From NCBI RefSeq assembly GCF_022760755.1, contig NZ_JAIVFP010000002.1:62001-126000 (forward strand): a DNA stretch of 64,000 nt. Direction: 5' to 3'. A program made the position numbers and the translations under genes. The notes below the pieces were generated by a model that was not told the origin of the DNA, ran no database searches, and saw nothing but the letters and a program-made list of their open reading frames with translations. Positions 9,088-17,660 of this stretch are shown in pieces. The first letter of the stretch is position 1, and each line of letters starts with the position of its first letter. Source of the stretch: Candidatus Rhodoblastus alkanivorans. Lineage in GTDB: Bacteria > Pseudomonadota > Alphaproteobacteria > Rhizobiales > Beijerinckiaceae.

Positions 9088-10696
9088 CCCATTCCTCCAC
9101 CTCGAAATAGGGCAACAGCCGCGAAGAATCGTCCTTCGGCTGCTCGAGATTGGGCGAAACGTCGATTATTCTGATTTCCGGCGCACGCGCGCGCCGCGCC
9201 GTGTCCATGCGCGTCGCCTTGGTTGCACGGATGGCTTCGTCCACCAAGTCGCGCTGGGCAAGAATGGTGGCGAAGATGATTTCCTCATCGACGGCCTTGC
9301 GACCCGCCGCCCGCAGGGCGCGCAGCGCTGCCCGGTGTTCCCACAGCGCGATAGCAGGCCGCGTCAGGTCGGCTGGTCTGGCTTCAAAATATCCCTGCCC
9401 CGTCGCGACAAACACCACGGAAAGGTCCCGCGGATCATACTTGATCGTAAATTTTTCCTCGCTGCGGCCCATGAGCCGGCGGAGCTCGTCCGACCAGTAG
9501 CGGATGTGGAAGAGGTGTAGCCCGTCGCGTTGCAAGAGGCGCTTCTCGGCAGGCAAGAAGTCAATCAGAAACTGCCTCGGATCGGCGGGCGCCCGGACTG
9601 CCACCGTTTCGATGCGCGCCTTCCACGCCGCGACGGGAGGCATATCAAGCGCCTTGTGAATCCGTGCGTGGTATGCGCCGACGATTTCAAGCGCGAGGTA
9701 GGTTTCCAGTTCACGCAACGTCATCGCCGCATGCGCTTCGGGATTGAGCGCTCCGCGCTCACGAACGTTCGAAAAATGTGAACCTGGAAGGAGATGAAGG
9801 GCCCCCATCATCGTCCCGATCAACCGTTCTATGTGTCCGCCAAAGCGAGGCGTTCCGGGAGGACGGTAGGCGAGATCAATCCGGTATTCGGCGCAGGCCC
9901 GCTCGAAGGCAAGCGCATGAAACTCCGCGCCATTATCGACGTGGATGGTGTTCGGAATCCCATGTGCAGGCCAATCCGCCGCAATCGCACGAGCGGCGAG
10001 CCAACTGGTCTTGTCCATGACTGAGTGAGTCAGGCATAGCGCCACCGACAGCAACGAAGGCGGCTCCAGCGAGAGGTGGAATCCCATCGCCATGCGTGTG
10101 TTGACATCAATGGCGAGCGTCAACGTTGGCCGGCCCAGCGGAAGCCTGCTCACCGGATCGACCACCGTGACGTCCACCTTGGTGTGATCGATCTGGACAA
10201 TGCTGAGCGGCGCGGCGGCTTCAAGCGTTCCGGGCGTCGCCAGAAAGACAGGGTCCGACTTGTCTTTGCCTTCTCGCTTACGAAGCAGTTCGCCCGGATT
10301 CTGGCTGGCAAGCCAGCGCCCAAGCCGACGAATCGAGGGCGCGGACAGCCCCGCCCGGCGGCAATCAGCGGCGACTTCGCGCCAAAAGCGCGTTTGCGTT
10401 GGCCGCCGATGCGTCGCGTAAAAATCCCGGAAATGCCATTCGACAATCGACTGGACCGCTGGCGCCAGCGGCTGCATCCCGGAATTCGGCCCAGGGCGGC
10501 GCGCCAGGAGCGTGCTGACTCGACCGTCCGCACGAAATCGTTTCAGCCAGCGAAACAAGGTCGCCCGGCTAACCCCGAGAACCGTCATTGCATGCCGGAT
10601 CTCACCCGCCGATGGCCGATCTGGCAATCGCGACAGAACTTCTGCCCGGCGTTGCGCCTCCATCCAGGCTTCATGGTCCACACTGCTGTAATCCAT
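9080..10696 (-). CDS. tniA: TniA/TnsB-like DDE transposase of transposon 1
   Basis: The protein is about 538 aa from the ATG at 10696, which has GCGAGG six bases upstream; in-frame starts at 10711 and 10732 are possible. An N-terminal helix-turn-helix (LGVSRATLFRWLKRF) precedes an integrase core with the DDE residues visible in VQIDHTKVDV, HVDNGAEFH and GHIERLIGT. A Mu-type C-terminal barrel follows. It catalyses strand transfer for the element and lies just inside the right end. Confidence 0.85.
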   Translation of the reverse strand: MDYSSVDHEAWMEAQRRAEVLSRLPDRPSAGEIRHAMTVLGVSRATLFRWLKRFRADGRVSTLLARRPGPNSGMQPLAPAVQSIVEWHFRDFYATHRRPTQTRFWREVAADCRRAGLSAPSIRRLGRWLASQNPGELLRKREGKDKSDPVFLATPGTLEAAAPLSIVQIDHTKVDVTVVDPVSRLPLGRPTLTLAIDVNTRMAMGFHLSLEPPSLLSVALCLTHSVMDKTSWLAARAIAADWPAHGIPNTIHVDNGAEFHALAFERACAEYRIDLAYRPPGTPRFGGHIERLIGTMMGALHLLPGSHFSNVRERGALNPEAHAAMTLRELETYLALEIVGAYHARIHKALDMPPVAAWKARIETVAVRAPADPRQFLIDFLPAEKRLLQRDGLHLFHIRYWSDELRRLMGRSEEKFTIKYDPRDLSVVFVATGQGYFEARPADLTRPAIALWEHRAALRALRAAGRKAVDEEIIFATILAQRDLVDEAIRATKATRMDTARRARAPEIRIIDVSPNLEQPKDDSSRLLPYFEVEEWDD

Positions 10697-11037
10697 GGAC
10701 AGCCTCGCCATGCGGCTGCAAGCTGGTCTCATAAATTCCGAATCAGTTCCGAGGCCAGTCTCAATAACCCCGAATCAATCTCACAAATGCGCCAAGTCTA
10801 AGGCTTTGAAATCCCAAGGTCGCCAATCTCAATAACCCTGGCAATCCGACAACGTTTCCGGCTCATGTCGATCCGATCGACAGATTCGAATTCGTCCGAA
10901 ACCTGCTTGACCACGTGCGCCGTTGCGCGCGCACCGTTTTATAATGCCCTAACTTGAGCCACCAGCCCATGGCGTCAGCACTCGCAGCAACACATTTCAA
11001 AGAAATGCGCCCTTGAAGGCGGCTGCGCTTCACGATA

Positions 11038-11061
11038 TGGTCATGATAGTTATAATGACCA
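11038..11061 (+). promoter_or_regulatory. Operator/promoter of the toxin-antitoxin pair
   Basis: A perfect 7-base inverted repeat, TGGTCAT and ATGACCA separated by 10 bases, contains an exact TATAAT at 11051-11056. It ends 16 bases before the antitoxin start. This is the expected layout for an autorepressed toxin-antitoxin promoter. A -35 box is weak (TTCACG near 11029). Confidence 0.65.
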
Positions 11062-11077
11062 TTTTTGGAGGATGCTT

Positions 11078-11338
11078 ATGGCGCACGCCAACCATCACTG
11101 GACGGTCGCCGACGCCAAAGCTCGGTTGTCTGAACTCATCGAGTCAGCGCGCCGGGAAGGCCCGCAAACGATCACGAAGAACGGCCGATCGACGGCCGTC
11201 CTCGTCTCCGTGGAGGAATGGGAGCGCAAGACCACGCGGTCCGGCTCGCTCGCGGAATTCCTGCTCAATTCTCCATTGCGAGGCGCCGATCTCGACATTG
11301 AGCGGTCGCAGGACGATGCGCGAGAAATCGACCTGTGA
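11078..11338 (+). CDS. Phd/YefM-type antitoxin
   Basis: The 86-aa protein has the Phd/YefM N-terminal DNA-binding fold (HWTVADAKARLSELIESARR, then GPQTITKNGRSTAVLVSVEEW) and a C-terminal tail that would wrap the toxin. I choose the ATG at 11078 because GGAGG lies at 11067-11071; another in-frame ATG at 11072 is too close. It overlaps the toxin gene by 4 bases. It would neutralise the PIN toxin and repress its own promoter through the palindrome just upstream. Confidence 0.85.
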   Translation: MAHANHHWTVADAKARLSELIESARREGPQTITKNGRSTAVLVSVEEWERKTTRSGSLAEFLLNSPLRGADLDIERSQDDAREIDL

Positions 11339-11772
11339 GCTTCCTCATCGACACGAACGTGATTTCGGAACTCACCAGACCAAATCCCGATCCGCGAGTC
11401 GTTTCATTCCTGCACGAGACCGACGAGGATCGCCTCTTCGTCAGCGTCATCACATTGGGTGAGCTGCGCCGAGGCGTAGCGCTCAAGGCGGACGGACGCG
11501 CAAAATCCGCGCTCGACGCTTGGCTTCGCCTGGACTTGCGCGAAAGATTCGCCGGCCGGATCGTCGATGTCACCGCGCCGGTCGCCGACATGTGGGGGGA
11601 ATTGATGGCGACGGCCAAGCGACAGGGGACGGTACTGCATGCGATGGACGGATTCCTCGCAGCAACGGCCCTTGTCCACGACAAGACACTCGTGACGCGC
11701 AATATCAAGGATTTTGCGCCGTTCGAAGTATCCCTTCTCAATCCCTGGACGCCAATCGCCAAGACCGATTGA
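11335..11772 (+). CDS. vapC: VapC-type PIN domain toxin
   Basis: The 145-aa protein is a PIN-domain ribonuclease. The motif FLIDTNVISEL gives the first catalytic Asp, LGELRRG the conserved Glu, and HAMDGFLAATALVHDKTLVTRN the remaining acidic residues. Length is normal. The start (GTG) overlaps the antitoxin stop. VapC toxins cleave specific RNAs and arrest growth; on a plasmid they act in post-segregational killing, consistent with the adjacent replication genes. Confidence 0.88.
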   Translation: MSFLIDTNVISELTRPNPDPRVVSFLHETDEDRLFVSVITLGELRRGVALKADGRAKSALDAWLRLDLRERFAGRIVDVTAPVADMWGELMATAKRQGTVLHAMDGFLAATALVHDKTLVTRNIKDFAPFEVSLLNPWTPIAKTD

Positions 11773-11828
11773 AGGCGGCCACCATCAACAATCGGATCGG
11801 ACACCTCAATGGAGCTGACCACACAAAG

Positions 11829-12767
11829 GTGACGAAGCTTCCGTCAAAATCCACACACGGGCCTTCTGGCCGCCTTCTGGGCTACGCCCGCGTCTCGACC
11901 GAGGATCAGGCGACCGATGCCCAGACCGACGAGCTGCGCGCCGCCGGCTGCGCGACGCTCTACCAGGAGCATGGCTCCGGCGCCTCACGCGCGCGTCCAG
12001 AACTCGCCCGGCTAATGCGCGAGATCCGCGCTGGCGACGTCCTCGTCGTCGTGCGCCTCGACCGTCTGGCGCGATCCGTTAGCCATCTGCTCGAAGTGAT
12101 CGAACGCCTGGAAGCGAAGGGCGCGCATTTTCGATCATTGCGCGATCCTATCGACACATCGACGCCGCAGGGCATGTTCACGCTCCAAGTCCTCGGCGCC
12201 GTCGCCCAGCTCGAGCGCGCCCTGATCTCCGAACGAACGAAAGCTGGAATCAAAGCCGCGCGCGCGCGCGGCAAACTGCCGGGCAATCCCGGATTGCGCG
12301 CCAAGGACCCGGCCGCCATTCGCAAGGCTGCGGAGGCGCGCAATCGTGTCTTCACTGGCGACGTCATCGCGTCAATGGACCGTTGGCTTCCGACCGTCCG
12401 CCGGATGCGGCCGTCTAGCCCGTGGGAAGACGTCGTTCGCGTGCTGAACATGGAGACCGGCGTTCTCTGGACGGTCGAGCGTCTCCGCCGCGCCGTGCGC
12501 CGAACGGTTCGCGAGCGCCTGGCTGACCCAAAACTGTTGGAGCGAAGCCCGCGCAGAGCGCCAGAAGACCGGCTGATGATACTGGTCGCCGGCATCGCCA
12601 TGGCCAATCCCGACATGCCGCTGCGCGCGATCGGCGCCCAACTCGAGGCCATGCGCGAGCGCACACCCCGCGGGGGCCGGCAATGGGCTGCGTCGTCAGT
12701 CAAAAACCTGCTCGACCAGGCGGCCAAGCTTGGCCTGGCTCCGACCGCCCCGAATCTCGAAGAATGA
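11829..12767 (+). CDS. Serine recombinase (resolvase/invertase family)
   Basis: The 312-aa protein opens with LLGYARVSTEDQATDAQ, where the Ser is the catalytic nucleophile. It continues with LVVVRLDRLARSVSHLLEVI and GAVAQLERALISERTKAGI, all typical of small resolvases. The C-terminal 120 residues are longer than in Tn3-type resolvases and not recognised. The GTG at 11829 is chosen because it lies shortly before the conserved start; no ATG is available. It lies 56 bases after vapC and converges on repC, so multimer resolution for the replicon is a plausible role. Confidence 0.8.
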   Translation: MTKLPSKSTHGPSGRLLGYARVSTEDQATDAQTDELRAAGCATLYQEHGSGASRARPELARLMREIRAGDVLVVVRLDRLARSVSHLLEVIERLEAKGAHFRSLRDPIDTSTPQGMFTLQVLGAVAQLERALISERTKAGIKAARARGKLPGNPGLRAKDPAAIRKAAEARNRVFTGDVIASMDRWLPTVRRMRPSSPWEDVVRVLNMETGVLWTVERLRRAVRRTVRERLADPKLLERSPRRAPEDRLMILVAGIAMANPDMPLRAIGAQLEAMRERTPRGGRQWAASSVKNLLDQAAKLGLAPTAPNLEE

Positions 12768-12799
12768 AAACTCTGATAGTCGAACCCGGTGTGCATGCG

Positions 12800-14029
12800 T
12801 CACGCCGTCTTCTTGTCGCGTTTCCGGGCGCCGATCAGCGCCATCAACATCGGACCAATCGAAAACTCCGCAGCCTCCGCCTTGCGCGTAAGTTCTCGCA
12901 AATAGCCGCCGGCGCTGTTGATCGCGGTGCCCTTTTGCAGGATCGCGGCGACCGCAATCGCCGCCTGAACCTCGCCCATCGCGGCCTGCGCTTGCTCCCA
13001 GGCGCTTGGACTGACGCCGAGCATTGGGCGAACCACGGCGGTTGTGGCCATGAAGTCGCGCCAGTTTGAAATCCCGCCTTTGGCGTAATCGACGATGTCG
13101 GGACAAGCGTCCAGGATCATCCCCAACGGGTAGGATCCTTCCGGCATCCTCCGCGGTTCCGGATTTGCCTCGACCGTTGCCCCCTGCTTTTTCGGAAAGC
13201 CACGTTCAAGTTCAATAAGAGAGTCTGGATTTGAATTCTGTATGTGCCGCTCAGTTTGAGACTCATTGCCGCTTAAATTTTCAGATTTAATATGAGTTTC
13301 CAACAACGTGAGCACTTCGTCGGCGAGCATCGAGAGCTCATCGGCGATCGGCGCGAGTTCGTCTCGCATCGCCGTGCGCGGAATCCGCTCGACTATGCCG
13401 CGATAGAGCGTGTGAACCTCGTCCCAGTTGGCCAGCCCCTGCCCTGCTTGGCGTGTTGGCACGCTTTCCTCGATGCCGGTCGCGATCATCTTGGCAATGT
13501 CGCGCCGACAGAGCGTGATGCGCTCGCGGACGAGTTTCAGCGCCCGCGCTTCGGCGCTGACCTCTTCAGCCAAGGCTTCGAATTCCTCGGATCGAACCAC
13601 AAGCGGCGAAAGGTCGAAGCCAAAGGCGATCTCCACCTCCCCTTCCCTGTCCTTTCGCGCATAGCGCTTGCCATTGGGGCTGTCGCGCCGGACAATGAGG
13701 CCGGCGTCCACGAGCGACGCGAGATGACGCCGCAGCGTTGCCGGCGCCATTCCGTGCGCGCGCAGCGACAACTGCTGGTTCGACGGGAAGACGATCAAGG
13801 CATCTCCGGTCAGCGCCGTTTCGGGATGAAACGACAGAAGCGCATCGAGCACGGCAAGCGCCCGCTCGGATACGCCGATGCGAGCCTTAGCCGTGCAGAT
13901 CGCCCGAAATACTTTCCATTTGTGCACCACCTTTTCGGGCAGGCGCGTTTTTGCAATCGCTTGGTTGGCCACATGGGCGAGCGTTAGCGATCGCCGCCCG
14001 AAGGGCGTCGTGGAGGTATGTGGTTCCAT
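12800..14029 (-). CDS. repC: Replication initiator RepC (repABC)
   Basis: The 409-aa protein is the initiator of repABC replicons. The N-terminus (TTPFGRRSLTLAHVANQ), the winged-helix part (LRAHGMAPATLRRHLASLVD, then RDSPNGKRYARKD) and the C-terminal block (CPDIVDYAKGGISNWRDFM) are characteristic. I choose the ATG at 14029, with GAGGG eight bases upstream, over one at 14044. In known plasmids the origin lies within repC. A 160-base gap separates it from repB and should hold the antisense RNA. Confidence 0.92.
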   Translation of the reverse strand: MEPHTSTTPFGRRSLTLAHVANQAIAKTRLPEKVVHKWKVFRAICTAKARIGVSERALAVLDALLSFHPETALTGDALIVFPSNQQLSLRAHGMAPATLRRHLASLVDAGLIVRRDSPNGKRYARKDREGEVEIAFGFDLSPLVVRSEEFEALAEEVSAEARALKLVRERITLCRRDIAKMIATGIEESVPTRQAGQGLANWDEVHTLYRGIVERIPRTAMRDELAPIADELSMLADEVLTLLETHIKSENLSGNESQTERHIQNSNPDSLIELERGFPKKQGATVEANPEPRRMPEGSYPLGMILDACPDIVDYAKGGISNWRDFMATTAVVRPMLGVSPSAWEQAQAAMGEVQAAIAVAAILQKGTAINSAGGYLRELTRKAEAAEFSIGPMLMALIGARKRDKKTA

Positions 14030-14095
14030 ATCTTTTGCCCTCATCTGGCAAAAGAAATCCGCTCGCCGAAACGGCGTCAGCCTCTCGCGAGACTC

Positions 14096-14183
14096 TTGAC
14101 AATGATTCGCGGAAGTGGGAATCTCAACTTGCTTAGGATTGAGAAGGGCTTCCGGGACGCTGTTTCGGTGGCCTTTTTCTTTT
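14096..14183 (+). ncRNA. Candidate counter-transcribed RNA (incA) between repB and repC
   Basis: In known repABC plasmids a small antisense RNA is made from the repB-repC gap against the rep transcript. Here the plus strand has TTGACA at 14096-14101, a poor -10 region, and a terminator at 14147-14178: GGCTTCCG pairing with CGGTGGCC (one mismatch, one wobble) followed by TTTTTCTTTT. The position, strand and terminator agree with the known arrangement. The exact 5-prime end is not clear. Confidence 0.5.
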
Positions 14184-14189
14184 GCGGGG

Positions 14190-15185
14190 TTAATCTCCGT
14201 TCATTGTTGAAGTCGCGTCTTGCCGGAACTCCTCGTAAATTCGAGAGAGATGCGCCGACAAATAATCTCCGAAAGCACCAGCACTCGGCTCCTTGGCCTT
14301 GATCGCCAGAATGAATCGCTTTCCTTCACTCGTCATTTCAGCGGTAAGGGCTCCATCCGACGGTGCCCAGCTTCGCTTAGCCGAAGCGCTTTGCGCGTGT
14401 GGGCCTTTTTTGATCGATTTTATTCTGGCGACCAATGCATTGAATTTCTGGTCGCTCGTCAGCGCAGTAAAATCATCCCCATCGATAAAGCTCAACGCGC
14501 TGTCCAGATGAGAAGGCTTCTCAAGCAGCAATTTCAGCTCATACCAGCGATCGCGGCCTATCCCCTTCGCGGCGCCGACGGCTCCAAGGATTTTCTCCGG
14601 CAGCGCGGCTACGGAAAGCATTTTGGAGAGCGTGGCGCGATCGATACCAAGCGCCTTTAGAACGAGGGCGTTGTCATCATCGTAGTGCAGCCGGACGAGG
14701 CGGGCCGCAAAAGACGCCTTCTCGATAAACGACAGGTTCGCGCGGGCGGAATTTTCCTGGCCTTGCGCGACAACGTGCTCTGCGTCTTTCATCTCTTTGA
14801 CAACGGCGCGTACTTTGCGGCCGAGCAATTTTGCGGCCTTCAGCCGACGATGGCCAAACACCACCATGTAGCGCGACAGCGTCGAAGGATGGGGGCGCAC
14901 GAGGATAGGCGAATCCTGCCCGTGGTCCTGGATCGCCGCCAGCAATTCGGCGAATTCCTCCTCGTCAGAATCGATTCTGTCCTGAACGAACGAGACGTCG
15001 ACGATGGCTGGATCGAGGTCAACAATCGTTTCCCCTTCGATGAGCTTGTCGGCGCGCGACGCCATCTCTCCAATGGAGCTAAGAATCGATTTCGAAGCCC
15101 CTCTTGCCGCATATTCCAATACGGGCTGCGGATGCTCTGGCTTGTCGTCGGCGAGCACATTGGCGAAAGGGTTTTTACGGGCCAT
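14190..15185 (-). CDS. repB: Partition protein RepB (ParB-like)
   Basis: The 331-aa protein is the ParB-like partner of repABC cassettes. It carries the ParB/Srx-type block (QDHGQDSPILVRPHP, then YMVVFGHRRLKAAKLLGRKV), ENSARANLSFIEKASFA and a helix-turn-helix (KALGIDRATLSKMLSVAALP). I choose the ATG at 15185, with GGAGA five bases upstream, over 15191. It would bind the centromere-like sites, for which the two palindromic modules near 15235 and 16724 are candidates, and segregate the plasmid with RepA. Confidence 0.92.
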   Translation of the reverse strand: MARKNPFANVLADDKPEHPQPVLEYAARGASKSILSSIGEMASRADKLIEGETIVDLDPAIVDVSFVQDRIDSDEEEFAELLAAIQDHGQDSPILVRPHPSTLSRYMVVFGHRRLKAAKLLGRKVRAVVKEMKDAEHVVAQGQENSARANLSFIEKASFAARLVRLHYDDDNALVLKALGIDRATLSKMLSVAALPEKILGAVGAAKGIGRDRWYELKLLLEKPSHLDSALSFIDGDDFTALTSDQKFNALVARIKSIKKGPHAQSASAKRSWAPSDGALTAEMTSEGKRFILAIKAKEPSAGAFGDYLSAHLSRIYEEFRQDATSTMNGD

Positions 15186-15202
15186 CCGCATCTCCTATCG
15201 GC

Positions 15203-15254
15203 TTAACATATTGAATGAGCGTCGGCTTTTGGACGTTTTGACGGCAGTCAACAT
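15203..15254 (-). promoter_or_regulatory. Partition-site-like module, copy 1 (repA-repB gap)
   Basis: TTAACATATTGAA (15203-15215) is followed after 19 bases by GTTTTGACGGCAGTCAACAT (15235-15254), which contains the inverted repeat TTGAC-GGCA-GTCAA. The same two blocks recur with the same spacing at 16692-16743. The module fills the 62-base gap between repA and repB and touches the repA stop codon. A role as a RepB-binding parS or RepA operator is inferred. Confidence 0.6.
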
Positions 15255-16441
15255 TAGGGCCTTCCCCATGCGCGATGGATCAGGCCCTGAATTTCAAAAT
15301 TCACAGCGTCCATGCATTCGATCGCGCGATCATATGTGTCGCGATTGAAATTAGCCTTTTCGACCTCATAGAGGGTCTGCTTGGTCAGGCCCGCATCGGA
15401 AATGGCGGTCGACTTGACCATCGGGCTTCTTAAAATTTCCTCGGTCAGCATCGATTGCATGAAGCCCAGCATCTGCACCTGCGGCACATCTGTGGGTTCG
15501 TAGCGTGTGATCAGATAGCGGAGCCAGTCCATTCTCACGTTGGCGCCTGCGCGTTTGATCGTCTTTGTGATATTGCCGAGCATCAGCAAAAACTGGCTCA
15601 TGGACATCAGATCGAGCATTTGCGGATGAACCGTGATCAGAACGGAAGTAGCCGCCGTCAATGCAGTGAGCGTGAGATAGCCCAGCTGAGGTGGGCAATC
15701 GATCACCACGACGTCATAGCGCCCATCAACATCAGCGAGGGCATTGCCTAGCCGCGTGAAAAATCGCTTACCTTCCTGCGAGGTCTGCATCGCAAGTGGC
15801 GTCTCGTATTCATATTCCTGCAGCTCCAGATTGGCCGGAATAATATCGAGCAGCGGAAAGTTGGTCTTCAGAATGATATCCTTGATGGATTTTCTCTGTT
15901 CGTCGTAGCGAAGGGCATCATAAAGCGAGGGATCGCGGTCGATTTCCGGTTGAAAGCCGTGCAGGGCCGAGAGCGACGCCTGCGGGTCGAGATCGATGGC
16001 GAGAACACGGTGGCCTGTCAGCGCGAGGTGTTGCCCCAAATGCGCCGCCGTGGTCGTCTTGCCTGACCCTCCTTTGAAATTGGCGACGGCGATGACCTGA
16101 AGTTTTTCATCGCCTTTTCGGTGCGGAACGTATTTTCGGGCGTCGGAGCGGCCATTCTTGTCGAGATAATGCCGAAGTTCGATCATCTGCGCCGCGTCGT
16201 ACAATCGGCGGCCGCCCGCAACGACCAGCGGTTCCGGTCCTTTGCCTTCAAGGTGAAGCCGTTTCAGGTTATTGGGACTGACCCCGAGATAATGGGCGAC
16301 TTCAGCCATGGGGAAGCGGCGAAGCGTTTTCTTGGCGTCGGGCGGAAATTTTTCCTGCCGCAACTGATCGAGCTTGCGCGAAATTTCCGCGCCCTGGGCA
16401 AGGATCGTATCGTCAAATTCAAAAGAAGGGAGAGGAAGCAT
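15254..16441 (-). CDS. repA: Partition ATPase RepA (ParA-like)
   Basis: The 395-aa protein is the ParA-type ATPase of repABC plasmids. The N-terminal 110 residues hold a MerR-like helix-turn-helix (FPMAEVAHYLGVSPNNLKRL). A deviant Walker A follows at about residues 122-134 (ANFKGGSGKTTTAAHLGQHL), then LAIDLDPQASLSALHG and VVVIDCPPQLGYLT. Length is typical. RepA segregates the plasmid with RepB and represses the operon. An inverted repeat lies immediately upstream at 16460-16496. Confidence 0.93.
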   Translation of the reverse strand: MLPLPSFEFDDTILAQGAEISRKLDQLRQEKFPPDAKKTLRRFPMAEVAHYLGVSPNNLKRLHLEGKGPEPLVVAGGRRLYDAAQMIELRHYLDKNGRSDARKYVPHRKGDEKLQVIAVANFKGGSGKTTTAAHLGQHLALTGHRVLAIDLDPQASLSALHGFQPEIDRDPSLYDALRYDEQRKSIKDIILKTNFPLLDIIPANLELQEYEYETPLAMQTSQEGKRFFTRLGNALADVDGRYDVVVIDCPPQLGYLTLTALTAATSVLITVHPQMLDLMSMSQFLLMLGNITKTIKRAGANVRMDWLRYLITRYEPTDVPQVQMLGFMQSMLTEEILRSPMVKSTAISDAGLTKQTLYEVEKANFNRDTYDRAIECMDAVNFEIQGLIHRAWGRP

Positions 16442-16459
16442 GACGACCTTCAGAGATCC

Positions 16460-16496
16460 TGGCGCTAATTGAGCCGATAGGGCGGTATTGGCGCCA
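16460..16496. promoter_or_regulatory. Inverted repeat upstream of repA, candidate RepA operator
   Basis: TGGCGC at 16460-16465 and GCGCCA at 16491-16496 are perfect complements, with AAT and ATT also pairing just inside. The repeat begins 19 bases upstream of the repA start. Autorepression of repABC operons by RepA at such sites is established in related plasmids; the assignment here is positional. Confidence 0.45.
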
Positions 16497-16533
16497 GTAT
16501 CTCCGATTCTCTTCTGTTGGCAAGAAATATTAG

Positions 16534-16555
16534 GTTAATGGAAAGTTAATGGAAA
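16534..16555. repeat. Two tandem GTTAATGGAAA repeats
   Basis: The 11-base unit GTTAATGGAAA occurs twice with no gap, about 90 bases upstream of repA. It could be a protein-binding pair in the repABC leader. Two copies are too few to call iterons. Confidence 0.5.
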
Positions 16556-16691
16556 TAGAGGGCGGCAGATCAACGCCGATTGATATGAATTTGCCAATCT
16601 CAGCCCCCTATCCAGCAAACGATGACATGCTCCTTCGGCCTGGTCTCGCTCCATCCTTGCCACCACAAAGGTTTGAACGTCCAACATCCGT

Positions 16692-16743
16692 TTAACATAT
16701 TGAAACAGCGTTCTCTTTCTATTGTTTTGACGGCGGTCAACAT
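16692..16743 (-). promoter_or_regulatory. Partition-site-like module, copy 2 (upstream of repA)
   Basis: TTAACATATTGAA (16692-16704) and GTTTTGACGGCGGTCAACAT (16724-16743) repeat copy 1 with exactly the same spacing and orientation and one base difference in the palindrome. The flanking and spacer bases differ, which points to selection on the two blocks. It lies 250 bases upstream of repA, where parS sites of some repABC plasmids occur. Confidence 0.6.
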
Positions 16744-17435
16744 CCAACCCGTGGCGAGATGTTCCGCAAAAGTTTGCCACGGCAACTGAGACCGCCCTGG
16801 CTGTCGCCGTTCGGTTGGCCGGGCGCTGATATCCGCGCCCGACAACTGCCTAGATTGCCAGAGTTACGGCCCGCCCACCCTCGACAGAATAACGGGAAGC
16901 TTGTCGCGCTCGCACCGGAAAATTACATTTCATCAGGACATTCGCTTTCGCCGCATAGCGGAAAGCGACGGGAAGATGTCGAACTGGCCGTCAGCGGTGT
17001 GCCGGATCAAAGATCTGAAAACGCCCCCAAATTTTCCACGGGTTTCTCGTCCGCGCGGACCATTTTTTTGTTCGTCGTCGCAAGCAAGCTGGTGGACATA
17101 GATGGAGACGATTCCAGCCCGATATTGGCCGATTAATCGCGCACCTTCGTTCCAGGCGTCGGGGCTGGCGCCGAAACTCGGTCGAAGCGTCCTGCCGGCC
17201 TCGATGATGTGGGTTTGAGACCGGACAATGCCGCAAAACTCAGTGAGCGAAGGACCCGCCTGATGAATGAGGGCGAGAGGAATTTCGCGGTTTTCCTCTC
17301 GCTCGTTACATCGAACGCCGCTCCCCACTTCTTTATCGGAGGACCTCGCGCCAAAGGCGCGTCCTATTTTCCTCGCAATACGCGATGATCCGGCGATCGC
17401 ACTGATATTTGAAGCTAACGGCAGCGGTTACCCGG
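16744..17435. other. repA upstream region, no firm gene
   Basis: About 690 bases between the palindromic module and the Toprim remnant. A minus-strand reading frame of 131 codons (16933-17328) is the longest; it resembles nothing I know, has no convincing ribosome site and may be chance or decayed coding sequence. No strong hairpin was seen. Confidence 0.35.
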
Positions 17436-17660
17436 TTAGCCGAGGCGCTGTTTTGCATAAATCGCGGCGTAATCATCGGACCCGTCAGGCGTCCGAATTT
17501 CGACGTTCTCAAGTTCGGGATGGCGTTCGCGGAAATGTTCGGGAGCCTCACGACCAGGCTTGTCGGGATCTGCGAACACAATCACGCGGCGCACGATTGC
17601 CGGCAGAATAACAAGCGGCAAGCGACTCGAGCCGCAAGACGCCCATGTTGGAACGCCTGT
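17436..17660 (-). pseudogene. Toprim-domain primase-like gene, 3-prime remnant
   Basis: The last 70 or so codons of a Toprim-containing plasmid protein survive: RRVIVFADPDKPGREAPEHF, then DGSDDYAAIYAKQ. The Asp-X-Asp pair (DPD) is the metal-binding Toprim motif. The upstream part is missing because the coding sequence runs directly into the left end of the mini-transposon at 17661. The intact protein would be a plasmid primase or helicase-primase-like protein. Confidence 0.65.

Larger units (their letters stand above)
7126..10787 (-). mobile_element. Tn7/Tn5053-like transposon 1 (TniA-TniB-TniQ)
   Basis: Three minus-strand genes, tniA, tniB and tniQ, overlap by a few bases as one operon. The boundaries are set by related repeats. 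At the left are TTTGTGAGATT (7126-7136), ATTATGAGACT (7165-7175 and 7187-7197) and AATTTGTAAGACA (7209-7221). At the right, in opposite orientation, are GGTCTCATAAATT (10725-10737), AGTCTCAATAACC (10758 onward) and AATCTCACAAA (10777-10787). A further outer copy, AATCTCAATAACC, lies at 10826-10838, so the right end is uncertain. Multiple end repeats are typical of TnsB/TniA binding sites. I found no matching target-site duplication. Confidence 0.7.

Noticed and set aside
7123-10790. Five-base target duplication around transposon 1
   Set aside because: Flanks GAATT and AATGC do not match; ends may be misplaced or flanks rearranged.
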